Source: Paenibacillus sp. JQZ6Y-1
GTDB taxonomy: Bacteria; Bacillota; Bacilli; Paenibacillales; Paenibacillaceae
Direction of reading: 5' to 3'
Assembly: GCF_040719145.1 (NCBI RefSeq)
Contig: NZ_JBFDUZ010000001.1
Span: 1,240,001-1,304,000 of the forward strand
Length of the DNA: 64,000 nucleotides
Shown here: positions 19,658-29,101 of the stretch, in pieces
Position numbering within the stretch: position 1 is the stretch's first letter
Layout of the letters: each line of letters starts with the position of its first letter
The notes under the pieces: generated by a model
Told to the model about the DNA's origin: nothing
The model's database searches: none
What the model saw: only the letters and a program-made list of their open reading frames with translations
Position numbers and translations under genes: made by a program

Positions 19658-19918
19658 ATGGAAGTATTAAAAGTGTCAGCAAAATCCAACCCGAACTCAG
19701 TTGCAGGCGCCCTGGCAGGGGTGTTGCGCGAGCGCGGCGCTGCCGAGCTTCAAGCCATCGGAGCGGGTGCATTGAACCAAGCGATCAAAGCTGTAGCTAT
19801 TGCCAGAGGATTTGTAGCACCAAGTGGAGTTGACCTGATTTGCATTCCTGCCTTTACCGATATTGTGATTGATGGAGAAGACAGAACAGCCATGAAGCTC
19901 ATCGTGGAGCCACGGTAA
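19658..19918 (+). CDS. spoVS: Stage V sporulation protein S
   Basis: 86 aa, the exact family length, with the near-invariant start MEVLKVSAKSNPNSVAGALA. An Alba-like nucleic-acid-binding protein that affects septation and coat assembly. The start is ATG 19658 after AGGGGAGGT; the upstream in-frame codons from 19616 are not conserved. It has its own sigma-H-like promoter and a terminator behind. Confidence 0.98.
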   Translation: MEVLKVSAKSNPNSVAGALAGVLRERGAAELQAIGAGALNQAIKAVAIARGFVAPSGVDLICIPAFTDIVIDGEDRTAMKLIVEPR

Positions 19919-19954
19919 GGATGCGCTGAAAAGGTAGAAATGAGTAAAATATGT

Positions 19955-19994
19955 GACCTGCATGCCTTTTTACTGAAAGCGTGCAGGTCTTTTT
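19955..19994 (+). terminator. Terminator after spoVS
   Basis: GACCTGCATGC paired with GCGTGCAGGTC (one G-T pair), then TTTTT. Confidence 0.9.
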
Positions 19995-20028
19995 GCTGAA
20001 TCGGTTTTCATTTTCATAGCAAAAGATG

Positions 20029-20116
20029 TATAATAATATTGTATGTGTAATAGCGTTTGTGGACTTGTTCCTATACGGGGAATGGCTTGTTGCCGATGGC
20101 ATAATGTAGCATTCCC
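20029..20116 (+). promoter_or_regulatory. pduL upstream region: -10 box and leader hairpin
   Basis: TTTTCA (20005–20010), 18 nt, TATAAT (20029–20034). Downstream GGGAATG (20078–20084) pairs with CATTCCC (20110–20116), with partial outer pairing, giving a structured leader of about 170 nt before pduL. I do not recognise it as a known riboswitch. Confidence 0.4.
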
Positions 20117-20207
20117 ATATGGATAATATGCGTCTTATTTTCTGATGAGCATGAAGTACGTGTATTTTGTTACAAGCGTATACAGAATAGCTAAGGAGTG
20201 ATATTCA

Positions 20208-20780
20208 ATGAGTAAAATCGTATCTGTAGGCGTATCTGCTCGCCATATTCACCTGTCTCAAGAGCATGTGGAGATTCTGTTCGGTGCTGGTTATCAACTG
20301 ACTGAATTCAAACCACTGTCCCAACCAGGTCAATTTGCTGCCAATGAAACAGTAGAGGTTGTTGGTTCCAAAGGTTCTTTCCCTAAAGTTCGTATTCTGG
20401 GTCCTGCACGTTCTGCAACTCAACTGGAAGTTTCCATGACTGATTCGTTTGCGATCGGTGTAAAAGCACCTGTACGTGAATCTGGTCATACAGAAGGTAC
20501 ACCAGGTATCTTGCTCAAAGGACCAGCTGGTGAAGTGCAAATCGAGGAAGGCGTTATCGTGGCTGCACGTCACATTCACTTCCATACTTCTGATGCTGAA
20601 AAATGGGGCATCAAAGATCAGGACAAACTGAATGTTCGTCTGTCTGGCGAGCGTGGCATTGTTCTGCAAAACGTAATTGCACGTGTATCCGATTCGTTTG
20701 CACTGGATATGCACATTGATACAGATGAGGCAAATGCTGCTGGTGCACGCACTGGCGACACTGCTGAAATCATCGACTAA
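20208..20780 (+). CDS. pduL: PduL-type phosphate acyltransferase
   Basis: 190 aa. PduL interconverts acyl-CoA and acyl phosphate and is unrelated to Pta. The paired His motifs VSARHIHLS (near residue 14) and AARHIHFHTSD (near 123), which bind zinc, and the ANETVEVVG/DSFALDMHID segments are typical. No microcompartment shell or diol-dehydratase genes lie nearby, and no encapsulation peptide is evident at the N-terminus, so it probably acts as a free phosphotransacetylase. The ATG follows AAGGAGTGA. Confidence 0.93.
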   Translation: MSKIVSVGVSARHIHLSQEHVEILFGAGYQLTEFKPLSQPGQFAANETVEVVGSKGSFPKVRILGPARSATQLEVSMTDSFAIGVKAPVRESGHTEGTPGILLKGPAGEVQIEEGVIVAARHIHFHTSDAEKWGIKDQDKLNVRLSGERGIVLQNVIARVSDSFALDMHIDTDEANAAGARTGDTAEIID

Positions 20781-20867
20781 GCAGTATAGAAACTATCATT
20801 TGCAAGCTCAGGATCGCTACGTATGGATCTGTGACGCTTGCTTGATGATAATGAAATAGCACAAGCC

Positions 20868-20949
20868 AAAGCCGAAATGCGGTGTGATTCGCAACAGGGA
20901 GAATGTGAGTTCTGTCCTGTTGCTGATTCATGCAGCGTTTCGGCTTTTT
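20868..20949 (+). terminator. Long terminator after pduL
   Basis: Outer stem AAAGCCGAAATGC with GCGTTTCGGCTTTT and an inner GCAACAGG/CCTGTTGC stem; T-run at the end. Confidence 0.85.
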
Positions 20950-21159
20950 GTTATGTTGAGGGTATTTGCTAGTTATGATGCTGAAACTGCACCAAAATAC
21001 ATGAATAACTTTGCTGATTCCAAAGTAATATTCTGCTACTATAAGACATATCCATTAGAGTCTATACAGCGTAATTTATACAACGTAATCCATATAACGT
21101 AATTCATGAACATTCGTTACCCATCACAACGATTCATTTCATTTGCAGGAGGGAAAATG

Positions 21160-21864
21160 ATGAATTATCGTATCAGTTTGACATTGCTGCTGTTTCTGTT
21201 GATGAGCTACCTACCCGTATATGATCAGGCGGATGCTGGGTCTGCGCTGAATGAGCCGAAATTGTTCAAAAAGCTGGATCAGCTGAGCAGTGAGCAAATC
21301 ATTCTCGTAATCGCTGATCGGCAAAGCTCCATCACTGGCAGACTATATGTATACGAAAAGCAAGAGAGTGGCTGGAAGCGTCAGCTTGGTCCCATCTCCG
21401 TCGTATTGGGCAACAAAGGGCTTGGTAAAACCAAAGAGGGCGATGGTAAAACGCCGCTGGGTACGTATACACTTGGTACTGCATTTGGCAGTAGTAATCA
21501 AGCACCGATAGGACTCAAAACCGATTATCGAACAGCGGGAGAGGACGATTATTGGATCGATACGCCGGGTTCACCGGACTATAACAGCTGGGTTGCATAT
21601 GAAGGCAATCCGAAAGAACGCTGGTCTTCATTTGAACGATTGAATAATCCGTTATACCAGTATGCGATGGTGATCAATTACAATATTGATCCAGTTGTTT
21701 CTGGAAAAGGCAGTGCGATTTTTATGCACATCTGGCGTGCATCGAATAAACCGACGGAAGGCTGTATTGCGATGTCTCAGGACAATTTGCTACGCGTGAT
21801 GAAAATCATTGATCCAGAGTTGAATCCGAAGATTCGGATCGGTGTAGGCTCGCAGATATATTAA
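21160..21864 (+). CDS. Secreted L,D-transpeptidase (YkuD fold)
   Basis: 234 aa. A hydrophobic signal segment (about 4–20) precedes a YkuD domain with the catalytic set H190 (IFMHIWR) and C202 (TEGCIAM). L,D-transpeptidases make 3-3 crosslinks or attach partners to peptidoglycan outside the membrane. The usual S/T-x-G-C loop is TEGC here, seen in the YafK/ErfK-like branch. Start: ATG 21160 is 7 nt after AGGAGG (21147–21152); ATG 21157 is also possible. It stands alone with no regulatory site recognised. Confidence 0.87.
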   Translation: MNYRISLTLLLFLLMSYLPVYDQADAGSALNEPKLFKKLDQLSSEQIILVIADRQSSITGRLYVYEKQESGWKRQLGPISVVLGNKGLGKTKEGDGKTPLGTYTLGTAFGSSNQAPIGLKTDYRTAGEDDYWIDTPGSPDYNSWVAYEGNPKERWSSFERLNNPLYQYAMVINYNIDPVVSGKGSAIFMHIWRASNKPTEGCIAMSQDNLLRVMKIIDPELNPKIRIGVGSQIY

Positions 21865-21958
21865 ATATAGACCGAGATAAGCGAATATATGATGTATAGG
21901 AATGGAAGGCATAGGGACAGCAGTTGGAGATTCCTTGCTTTTTATATAGATAGTGCCA

Positions 21959-21967
21959 TGCTATAAT
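21959..21967 (+). promoter_or_regulatory. Extended -10 promoter upstream of miaB
   Basis: TGCTATAAT with TATAAT at 21962–21967; no -35 at standard spacing. The rest of the 307-bp gap (21865–22171) shows nothing else clear. Confidence 0.5.
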
Positions 21968-22171
21968 TACAGGTGATGCTTTTTTGTTCATTTGGTTGTT
22001 GATGTTGATAACAATACAATTCACATATCTAATGATGATCGAGGTGCAGCGTATTTACCAGCAAGGTCCGCAGGTAAATTACAGAGTGAAACAGACGTAC
22101 ATAACACTCTGAAGCAGCGCTGCAAACGATACATTCTGGAAATGTTTATGGTGGGGGAGTGACAGCATAGC

Positions 22172-23722
22172 ATGTCAAAACAAACAAAAGATTATTCCAA
22201 GTACTTTGACTTTTCCGATGCGAAGGTGATCTCGGAAGACGAAAATGGCAAAAAAATCCGTATCCGCGGACGCGATATTCATATTGTTTCCGAGCCGAAT
22301 CAGCGCGAAGAAAAGAAGCGCGGCAAGCAGGACGTACAGGTTATGTACGAAAATGCGGTTCCTGAGGAGCTGCGTCATATTGGCATTGGCAAGCATTATC
22401 TTGTCTATACATTTGGCTGCCAGATGAATGAGCATGATTCCGAAACGATTAAGGGTATGCTAGAGCAAATGGGCTATCAGGCAACCGAAAGTCGCGACGA
22501 AGCCGATATTATTTTACTCAATACATGCGCCATTCGTGAAAATGCGGAAGATCGTGTATTTGGTGAGCTGGGTCATCTGAAAACGCTGAAGCTGGAGCGT
22601 CCGGGCTTATTGCTTGGTGTTTGTGGCTGTATGGCGCAGGAGGAAGGCGTGGTCAATCGAATCATGCAGCGGCATAATTTTGTTGATATGATCTTTGGCA
22701 CGCACAATATCCACCGTCTGCCGCAGCTGGTACAAGGTGCATTATTCAGCAAGGAGATGGTCGTCGAGGTTTGGTCCAAGGAAGGCGACATCGTTGAGAA
22801 TCTGCCGAAAAAACGTCAGGGTATGCGCGGCTGGGTAAATATTATGTATGGCTGCGATAAATTCTGTACGTATTGCATCGTGCCATATACGCGCGGGAAA
22901 GAGCGCAGTCGTTTGCCACAGGATGTCATTGCGGAAGTGCGCGAGCTGGCACGTCAGGGCTTCAAAGAGATTACATTGCTAGGACAGAACGTGAATGCGT
23001 ATGGCAAAGATCTGGAAGGCATGAATTATACATTTGGTGATTTGATGGACGATATTTCCAAAATCGATATTCCACGTGTCCGCTTTACCACCTCGCATCC
23101 GCGCGATTTTGATGATCGTCTGGTTGAAGTGCTGGCGCAGGGCGGCAATCTGGTGGAGCATATCCATCTGCCTGTTCAATCCGGTAGTAGTGAAGTGCTG
23201 AAAAAGATGAGCCGGAAATATAGCCGCGAGCATTATCTGGAACTGGTGGATAAAATCTATGCTTCTATTCCAAATGCCGTGCTGACAACCGATATTATTG
23301 TTGGTTTCCCCGGCGAAACAGACGAGCAGTTTGAAGAAACGCTGTCGCTGGTTCGCGAGGTAGGCTTTGACTCTGCGTATACGTTTATTTATTCCCCGCG
23401 TGAAGGCACGCCTGCCGCATCCATGGAGGATAATGTGCCGATGGAAGTGAAAAAGCAGCGCTTGCAGCGTTTAAATGATACAATAAAGCAGTACAGCCGC
23501 ATCGGTAGCGAGAAGTTTCTCGGTCAGGTGGTGGAAGTACTGGTGGAAGGCGCGAGTAAAAACAATGAGCATGTGCTTGCAGGACGTACACGTTCGAACA
23601 AGCTGGTTCACTTTGAAGGTGCTGACCATTTGATCGGTGAATTTGTACATGTACAGATTACCGATTACAAAACATTTTACATCAAAGGCGAGCTGGTGGC
23701 AGAACCTGCAGCCATAAGCTGA
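22172..23722 (+). CDS. miaB: tRNA-2-methylthio-N6-dimethylallyladenosine synthase MiaB
   Basis: 516 aa radical-SAM methylthiotransferase that adds the ms2 group to i6A37 of tRNA. An N-terminal extension (about 1–70) is followed by the UPF0004 domain with the first cluster cysteines ([28 protein letters not shown]), the radical-SAM core [16 protein letters not shown] (CxxxCxxC near 228–235) and a C-terminal TRAM domain. The ribosome site GTGGGGGAG is about 12 nt upstream, longer than usual. ricA follows 52 nt downstream, as in B. subtilis. Confidence 0.98.
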   Translation: MSKQTKDYSKYFDFSDAKVISEDENGKKIRIRGRDIHIVSEPNQREEKKRGKQDVQVMYENAVPEELRHIGIGKHYLVYTFGCQMNEHDSETIKGMLEQMGYQATESRDEADIILLNTCAIRENAEDRVFGELGHLKTLKLERPGLLLGVCGCMAQEEGVVNRIMQRHNFVDMIFGTHNIHRLPQLVQGALFSKEMVVEVWSKEGDIVENLPKKRQGMRGWVNIMYGCDKFCTYCIVPYTRGKERSRLPQDVIAEVRELARQGFKEITLLGQNVNAYGKDLEGMNYTFGDLMDDISKIDIPRVRFTTSHPRDFDDRLVEVLAQGGNLVEHIHLPVQSGSSEVLKKMSRKYSREHYLELVDKIYASIPNAVLTTDIIVGFPGETDEQFEETLSLVREVGFDSAYTFIYSPREGTPAASMEDNVPMEVKKQRLQRLNDTIKQYSRIGSEKFLGQVVEVLVEGASKNNEHVLAGRTRSNKLVHFEGADHLIGEFVHVQITDYKTFYIKGELVAEPAAIS

Positions 23723-23774
23723 TTGCAGAGCGTTCTGCTGATATAGCCGTCTTTCTTGAAGGGAGATACTGCCC

Positions 23775-24236
23775 ATGCAGCAGGAGCATAACGAACATCA
23801 GCAGGGACCGGTACATGCCATTCCTGATCTGGATACAAGCGGATTGCATATTCGCGAAGATATTATGGCGAAGACGAATCAGCTAGCATCGCTTATTTCT
23901 GAAAGTGAAGAAGTGGTGCATTTTCAAAAGGCGGAGCAGATGATTCAATCGCATGAACGAGTGCAAAGTCTGATTTCGCAAATTAAGAAAAAGCAAAAGG
24001 AAGTTGTTGCTTTTGAATCGATGCGTAATCAGAAAATGGTTGCTAGCATTGAAGCGGAAATGGAAGCATTGCAGCAGGAGATGGACGATATTCCGCTGAT
24101 CTCGGATTACCAGCAATCGCAGGTAGAGATTAATGATCTGCTGCAAATGGTCATGTCCGCCATCTATAACACGGTATCGGAAAAGATCCATGTAGAAAGC
24201 GGTAAGGATTCACCGCCACCGTCCTGCGGAGATTAA
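23775..24236 (+). CDS. ricA: RicA (YmcA) family regulator of RNase Y specificity
   Basis: 153 aa YlbF/YmcA-family helical protein. RicA, RicF and RicT form a complex that directs RNase Y processing and affects biofilm, competence and sporulation. The core HFQKAEQMIQSHERVQSLI...KQKE is typical. A Cys near the end (PPSCGD) may help bind the Fe-S cluster known for the complex. The 30-residue N-terminal extension is longer than in Bacillus; ATG 23775 follows GAAGGGAGA. Confidence 0.9.
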   Translation: MQQEHNEHQQGPVHAIPDLDTSGLHIREDIMAKTNQLASLISESEEVVHFQKAEQMIQSHERVQSLISQIKKKQKEVVAFESMRNQKMVASIEAEMEALQQEMDDIPLISDYQQSQVEINDLLQMVMSAIYNTVSEKIHVESGKDSPPPSCGD

Positions 24237-24346
24237 ACCATTCTGTGACTGCATAAGATAGTAGCGCAGAATAGGTTGGTACAACCATAGGAAGCATTAA
24301 ACCTGTTTAGCATTCTCCTGTGGTACACAGACCAGTGATAAGCAAG

Positions 24347-24375
24347 GACGCGGATATATCATCCGCGTCTTTTTT
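24347..24375 (+). terminator. Terminator after ricA
   Basis: GACGCGGAT (24347–24355), 5-nt loop, ATCCGCGTC (24361–24369), T6. It lies inside an over-long reading frame that begins at 24320, which argues for the later start of the next gene. A TATAAT (24509–24514) in the 24376–24577 stretch may be its -10. Confidence 0.92.
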
Positions 24376-24577
24376 GCGACATATGTGGGCTTGTAATGAG
24401 AAATTGTTGACTACGATCATCGAAAATGACCTTGATCTTATACTGCTGAATGGTTTTGAGAACAGTTTGCTTGATAGGGGCTGCATCGCCTTTGCCGACT
24501 GCATGTTATATAATAAAACACATAATGAATATTCTGCCGCAGCATGCGGACAAACAAGACAGAAAGAAGTGGACCGT

Positions 24578-25612
24578 ATGGAATCTTCGTCTTATGACCG
24601 TGCACCGGTGTCGATACGGGAACATCAGCAGGGAGAAGAATTGCCCATATCGCTGCTCCTGCTAGCTGATCCAGATGAGATCGCCATTGGACGTTATATG
24701 AAGTATTGTCGCTGGTGGCTGGCGGAATATGAGGGGCTGACGGTGGGCGCTTGTGGTGCATTACAACGCGGTGGTGGAGAATGGGAGCTTATGAATATAG
24801 CCGTGCTGCCGGATTACGAGGGTCAGGGAATCGGCAGCCGTTTACTCAAGCATGTTCTGGAAGCGCTTGAGGAAGCAGGCGGCAATGAAATTACCGTTTG
24901 TACTGGGAATTCCAGCATCGGTCCGCTTGCCTTTTATCAGAAGCTTGGGTTCCGTATTACAGGTGTGGACACCGATTATTTTGTTCGGCAGTATGGCGAG
25001 CGCATTGTAGAGAATGGCATTGAGTGCCGTGACCGTATTTTATTGAATCGTCGTCTGGCATCTCCTTCCAGTCGGAGCACGCGACCATCCTTACTACCGG
25101 GATTTCAGGCAGGCGTCTATATTCGGATTGCTCAGGTACGCGATTCTGGTCCATTGATTCGAATGAAAAAGAAGCTGGATGCGCAAACGACATACATGCT
25201 GCTAGAGCCGGGCGAGCGAACGATGACGGAGCCGGAGCAGCGGGATATGATCCGTTATGCATTACGTAGTGCGAACTCCAATATCTTTCTGGCAGAATAC
25301 GAAGGACAGATCATTGGCTATCTGGAAGCGATGGGCGGCAAGGTAGTGCGGAATCGACACACCATCTATATCGTGGTCGGCGTATTGCAGGAATATGCCA
25401 ACCGTGGCGTCGGTCGTCGTCTTTTTCATACGATGCTGCACTGGGCAGAGGATCGCGGTGTACACCGGATCGAGCTGACTGTGCAATCGGTGAATCTGCG
25501 GGGCTTGCATCTGTATCGCTCGCTAGGCTTTCGCATTGAGGGGATTCAGAAGGACGCGCTACTGGTAAACCATCAATATGTGGACTTGATCCAGATGAGT
25601 TTGTTGTTGTAG
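24578..25612 (+). CDS. Tandem GNAT-domain N-acetyltransferase
   Basis: 344 aa with two GNAT domains. The first (about 10–150) has the acetyl-CoA loop EGQGIGSRLL after VLPDYEGQ and a closing FYQKLGF. The second (about 180–344) has EYANRGVGRRLF and HLYRSLGF. The substrate is unknown. Start: ATG 24578, because the frame upstream crosses a terminator and a likely promoter; GTG 24569 is an alternative. Both possible starts have weak ribosome sites (GAAAGAAG). Confidence 0.85.
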   Translation: MESSSYDRAPVSIREHQQGEELPISLLLLADPDEIAIGRYMKYCRWWLAEYEGLTVGACGALQRGGGEWELMNIAVLPDYEGQGIGSRLLKHVLEALEEAGGNEITVCTGNSSIGPLAFYQKLGFRITGVDTDYFVRQYGERIVENGIECRDRILLNRRLASPSSRSTRPSLLPGFQAGVYIRIAQVRDSGPLIRMKKKLDAQTTYMLLEPGERTMTEPEQRDMIRYALRSANSNIFLAEYEGQIIGYLEAMGGKVVRNRHTIYIVVGVLQEYANRGVGRRLFHTMLHWAEDRGVHRIELTVQSVNLRGLHLYRSLGFRIEGIQKDALLVNHQYVDLIQMSLLL

Positions 25613-25752
25613 TTGGCAAGTTGGTTTACAAGCTGTGAGGGATGTAGAAATGACATGAAGATATCTGCTGGATGTCTGGCGCAACTATGGGCGTAACGGA
25701 ACCAACAATCATAATGAAATCATACTCAACAAAGAAAACGGAGGAACGCCCG

Positions 25753-26154
25753 ATGACAGAATGGGATGACGTATTACAAGCAAGTGAGCAAATGTACTGG
25801 GGATTGCTGGGCTGCCGCCTAGTGGAAAGTCACCACGAATATATCAAAATCGGACTGACTGCTACAGCAAGCCATCTCAATCATATGCACATTGTCCATG
25901 GTGGGGTAATGATGTCTATGATGGATCAAGCGATGGGGATGATGGCGATGGCGGTGCAAGGTGGTCAGCCGTGTGTAACGACCAATATGAATACACATTT
26001 TGTACAATCCATGAGCGAGGGTGAGCTGTTTGCTAGTGCACGCGTTATTCATCAGGCAGGTCGCACAATGACGCTGCAGGCGGAGATTACGAACAGCGAA
26101 GGAGCAACCGGAGCCATTGCTACCGCTACCTTTATCGCTACTCGCAGCAAATAA
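25753..26154 (+). CDS. PaaI-type hotdog thioesterase
   Basis: 133 aa hotdog-fold acyl-CoA thioesterase. The HGGVMMSMMDQAMG signature (near residue 48) and the TTNMNTHFVQS strand are characteristic. The ATG at 25753 is 8 nt after GGAGG; upstream in-frame ATGs from 25672 have no ribosome site. The natural acyl-CoA is not predictable. Confidence 0.88.
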   Translation: MTEWDDVLQASEQMYWGLLGCRLVESHHEYIKIGLTATASHLNHMHIVHGGVMMSMMDQAMGMMAMAVQGGQPCVTTNMNTHFVQSMSEGELFASARVIHQAGRTMTLQAEITNSEGATGAIATATFIATRSK

Positions 26155-26157
26155 AGA

Positions 26158-26196
26158 TTGACCTTACTTTATTAATAGTTCATAATGATATTATCA
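26158..26196 (+). promoter_or_regulatory. Promoter and candidate NrtR operator for the NAD-salvage genes
   Basis: TTGACC (26158–26163), 17-nt spacer, CATAAT (26181–26186). An 11-bp perfect palindrome TGATATTATCA (26186–26196) begins at the end of the -10 and covers the start site. GTTCAT (26178–26183) and ATGAAC also form a wider inverted repeat across it. The position suits a repressor, and the first gene encodes an NrtR-like protein. Confidence 0.55.
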
Positions 26197-26226
26197 AAAA
26201 GATAAAATGAACAGTGGTGATAAAAA

Positions 26227-27000
26227 ATGACGGACAACAACAAACAGCATACGTATGATGTTAAAAAGTACCGTACACCGGATGGTGCGCCCGCCGATAT
26301 CGTCATGTTTACCCTGACCAAAAAGGAGCGCAAAACGTTCACCAAAACCTTGCCTTTACGCGAATTAAAGGTCATGTTGATTCGCCGCCGTTCGTGGCCC
26401 TTTGCTGGTAAATGGGCATTGCCGGGCGGATTTTCACGCGATAACGAGTCGCTATTTGAAGCCGCTCAGCGTGAGCTAAAGGAAGAAACAGGCGTCGATG
26501 CACGACATTTGGAATATCTCGGCGTGTACAGCAAGCCCGGACGCGATCCGCGCGGCTGGATTATCTCGCATGCTTTTTTCGCATTGGTGGAAGAAGAGGT
26601 GCTGGAAAAGCGTCGTGCTGCTGATGACGCAGAGGAAGTCGGTTTATTTACGATTGAGGAAGCGTTAGACAAGCTGGAGCTTGGATTTGACCATCATGAT
26701 ATTATTCGCGATGCCTATATGCGGATTCAGGAGCAAATGCTCAGTACGGTAATTGCCAAAAAGTTTCTACCGCCGGAATTTACACTTAGTGAGCTATATC
26801 AGGTGATCAAGGCAGTTGTGCCGGATTTTGAAGAGCCGAATTTTATTCGTAAAATCACGTCGACTCGCAGCCGCAAAGGTATTATCGAGGAAGTGCGTGA
26901 CGACGAAGGCAATCCGCTCAGCTCTAACCAATATTCTCAACGACCAGCACAGCTGTATCGGTTCACTGGTCTGATCCCGCGTTTATCCATTTATTCGTAA
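26227..27000 (+). CDS. Nudix hydrolase-related regulator, NrtR-like
   Basis: 257 aa. An N-terminal Nudix domain contains GFSRDNESLFEAAQRELKEETG (Nudix box G-x5-E-x7-REUxEExGU with small deviations) and a C-terminal winged-helix-like region (about 180–257: PPEFTLSELYQVIKAV...FIRKI...). This is the layout of NrtR, which binds ADP-ribose and represses NAD-biosynthesis genes. pncA follows 12 nt downstream and pncB after that, which strongly supports the assignment. The Nudix box looks intact, so catalysis is possible. Confidence 0.85.
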   Translation: MTDNNKQHTYDVKKYRTPDGAPADIVMFTLTKKERKTFTKTLPLRELKVMLIRRRSWPFAGKWALPGGFSRDNESLFEAAQRELKEETGVDARHLEYLGVYSKPGRDPRGWIISHAFFALVEEEVLEKRRAADDAEEVGLFTIEEALDKLELGFDHHDIIRDAYMRIQEQMLSTVIAKKFLPPEFTLSELYQVIKAVVPDFEEPNFIRKITSTRSRKGIIEEVRDDEGNPLSSNQYSQRPAQLYRFTGLIPRLSIYS

Positions 27001-27012
27001 GGGGGATGTATA

Positions 27013-27552
27013 ATGAAAGCACTGATCGTGATTGATTATACGAATGATTTTGTGGATGGTAAGCTGCCGGTAGGACAGCCGGGGATCGAGATTGAGAATC
27101 GGATTGTGGATGTGACGAATCAATTTGTGGAGCAGGGCGATTGGGTAGTGATGGCAGTTGATCTGCATGATGAGCAAGATTCCCTTCATCCCGAAGCCTC
27201 ATTGTTCCCGCCGCATAATATTCGTGGCACCGTAGGACGAGAGCTGTATGGCAGACTGAAGCAGGTGTATGAGCAGCATCAACAGCAGATCTACTGGATG
27301 GATAAGACGCGTTATAGCGCCTTTGCCGGTACGGATTTGGAGATGCAGCTGCGTGCGCGTGGCATTACTGAGTTACATCTGATCGGAGTCTGTACGGATA
27401 TCTGTGTTCTGCATACCGCTGTGGATGCGTACAATAAAGGATTCACTACAACGGTGCATGAAGATGCGGTTGCTAGCTTCAATCCGGCAGGGCATGAATG
27501 GGCGTTACAGCATTTTAAAGGTACACTTGGCGCAAATGTGGTTAAAGGATAA
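27013..27552 (+). CDS. pncA: Nicotinamidase/isochorismatase family hydrolase
   Basis: 179 aa. It deamidates nicotinamide to nicotinate. The Asp–Lys–Cys triad is visible: DYTNDF (D8/D11 region), MDKTRYSAF (Lys near 98) and GVCTDICVLHT (second Cys of CTDIC). Isochorismatase-fold relatives exist, but the position between an NrtR-like regulator and pncB supports nicotinamidase. ATG at 27013 after GGGGGAT. Confidence 0.9.
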   Translation: MKALIVIDYTNDFVDGKLPVGQPGIEIENRIVDVTNQFVEQGDWVVMAVDLHDEQDSLHPEASLFPPHNIRGTVGRELYGRLKQVYEQHQQQIYWMDKTRYSAFAGTDLEMQLRARGITELHLIGVCTDICVLHTAVDAYNKGFTTTVHEDAVASFNPAGHEWALQHFKGTLGANVVKG

Positions 27553-27578
27553 TCATTGCATTGTTTGCAGCATCCTGT

Positions 27579-27612
27579 AGCCGGAAATGTGACTGCGTTC
27601 ACAATTTCGGCT
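27579..27612 (+). other. Hairpin between pncA and pncB
   Basis: AGCCGGAAATGTGA pairs imperfectly with TTCACAATTTCGGCT (two bulges). No T-run; possible processing or attenuation element. TATTATCA (27619–27626) nearby resembles half of the upstream palindrome. Confidence 0.4.
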
Positions 27613-27646
27613 GCAGCGGTATTATCATTAAAGAGGTGAAGTCACG

Positions 27647-29101
27647 ATGAGACAGTATGGACTAGCGTTACATACAGACAAATATCAGATCAATATGATG
27701 TACGCTCACTGGGTAAATGGTACACACAATCGACGTGCCGTCTTTGAAGCGTATTTCCGCAAATTGCCGTTCGGTAATGGATATGCCGTATTTGCTGGGT
27801 TGGAGCGGATTGTGAATTATATCAACAATCTGACCTTTCATGAGGACGAGATTGCGTTTCTGGCGGAGCAAGAGGAGCAGTATGATGCTCGTTTTCTGGA
27901 TGAATTAAGACAGTTCCGTTTTCACGGTAATCTGTATGCGATGCAGGAAGGCGCGGTCGTGTTTGCGGATGAGCCGCTGCTGCGTGTAGAAGGAACGATC
28001 ATGGAAGCGCAGCTGGTAGAAACGGCACTGCTGAACTTTATGAACTATCAGACATTGATTGCGACGAAGGCGTCTCGTATCAAGCAGGTGGCTGGCGACG
28101 ATATTTTGCTGGAATTCGGTACGCGTCGTGCGCAGGAAGCGGATGCAGCCATTTGGGGCGCTCGTGCTGCTTATATCGCTGGTTTCCACGGTACATCCAA
28201 CGTGCTTGCAGGTGCCAAATTCGGTATTCCCGCTAAAGGGACACACGCACATGCGTGGGTACAGAGCTTTGGCAATGAACAGGAAGCATTTGACCGATAT
28301 GCGGCAGCACTGCCAGATGGTGTAACCTTACTGGTCGATACGTTTGATACGTTAGGCAGCGGTGTACCACACGCGATCAAAACTGCCAAAGAATTAGAAG
28401 CTCGCGGTAAGAAGATGAGCGCGATTCGTCTGGATAGCGGTGACTTGTCCTATCTATCGATTCAAGCGCGCAAAATGCTGGATGATGCTGGTCTGCCGTA
28501 TGTGAAGATCGTCGCATCGAATGATCTGGATGAAAATACGATTCTGGATCTGAAATCTCAAGGTGCGCGCATTGATACATGGGGCGTAGGAACACAGCTC
28601 ATTACCGCTTCGGATCAACCATCGCTAGGTGGCGTATACAAACTGGTAGAGTGTGAGATCGACGGGGAAATGCAGCCTGTAATCAAAATCTCGGCTAACC
28701 CAGAAAAAGTGACGACACCGGGTAGCAAGGACGTATACCGGATTATCAGTACAGGTAGCGGCAAAGCGATTGCTGACTATATCTGTTTCCCGAATGAATC
28801 CGAGCCGCGCGAAGGCAAACGACTCAAGCTGTTCAATCCACTGCATCCGTATATCCGTAAATATGTATCGGATTATGAAGCGGTAGCGCTGCTACAGCCG
28901 ATCTTCGTGGAAGGCAAACAGGTGTATGAATTGCCTTCGCTGCAAGACATTCGTACGTATCATGTAAGCCAGCTGGATCAATTCTGGCCGGAATATTTGC
29001 GCAAGCTGAATCCAGAAATTTATCGTGTGAATATCAGTCCGAAGGCATGGGATATGAAGCAACGATTGATCGCCGAGCACCTGCCGCCAGAAGAATTATA
29101 G
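27647..29101 (+). CDS. pncB: Nicotinate phosphoribosyltransferase
   Basis: 484 aa. It makes nicotinate mononucleotide from nicotinate and PRPP. Typical segments are HTDKYQINM near the N-terminus, EFGTRRAQ, FHGTSNVLAG, GTHAHAWV, LVDTFDTL and RLDSGDL. The ATG at 27647 follows AAGAGGTGA. Third gene of the NAD-salvage group. Confidence 0.97.
   Translation: MRQYGLALHTDKYQINMMYAHWVNGTHNRRAVFEAYFRKLPFGNGYAVFAGLERIVNYINNLTFHEDEIAFLAEQEEQYDARFLDELRQFRFHGNLYAMQEGAVVFADEPLLRVEGTIMEAQLVETALLNFMNYQTLIATKASRIKQVAGDDILLEFGTRRAQEADAAIWGARAAYIAGFHGTSNVLAGAKFGIPAKGTHAHAWVQSFGNEQEAFDRYAAALPDGVTLLVDTFDTLGSGVPHAIKTAKELEARGKKMSAIRLDSGDLSYLSIQARKMLDDAGLPYVKIVASNDLDENTILDLKSQGARIDTWGVGTQLITASDQPSLGGVYKLVECEIDGEMQPVIKISANPEKVTTPGSKDVYRIISTGSGKAIADYICFPNESEPREGKRLKLFNPLHPYIRKYVSDYEAVALLQPIFVEGKQVYELPSLQDIRTYHVSQLDQFWPEYLRKLNPEIYRVNISPKAWDMKQRLIAEHLPPEEL

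Noticed and set aside
20205-20714. 169-codon frame antisense to pduL
   Set aside because: Shadow of a conserved gene; the protein has no recognisable features.
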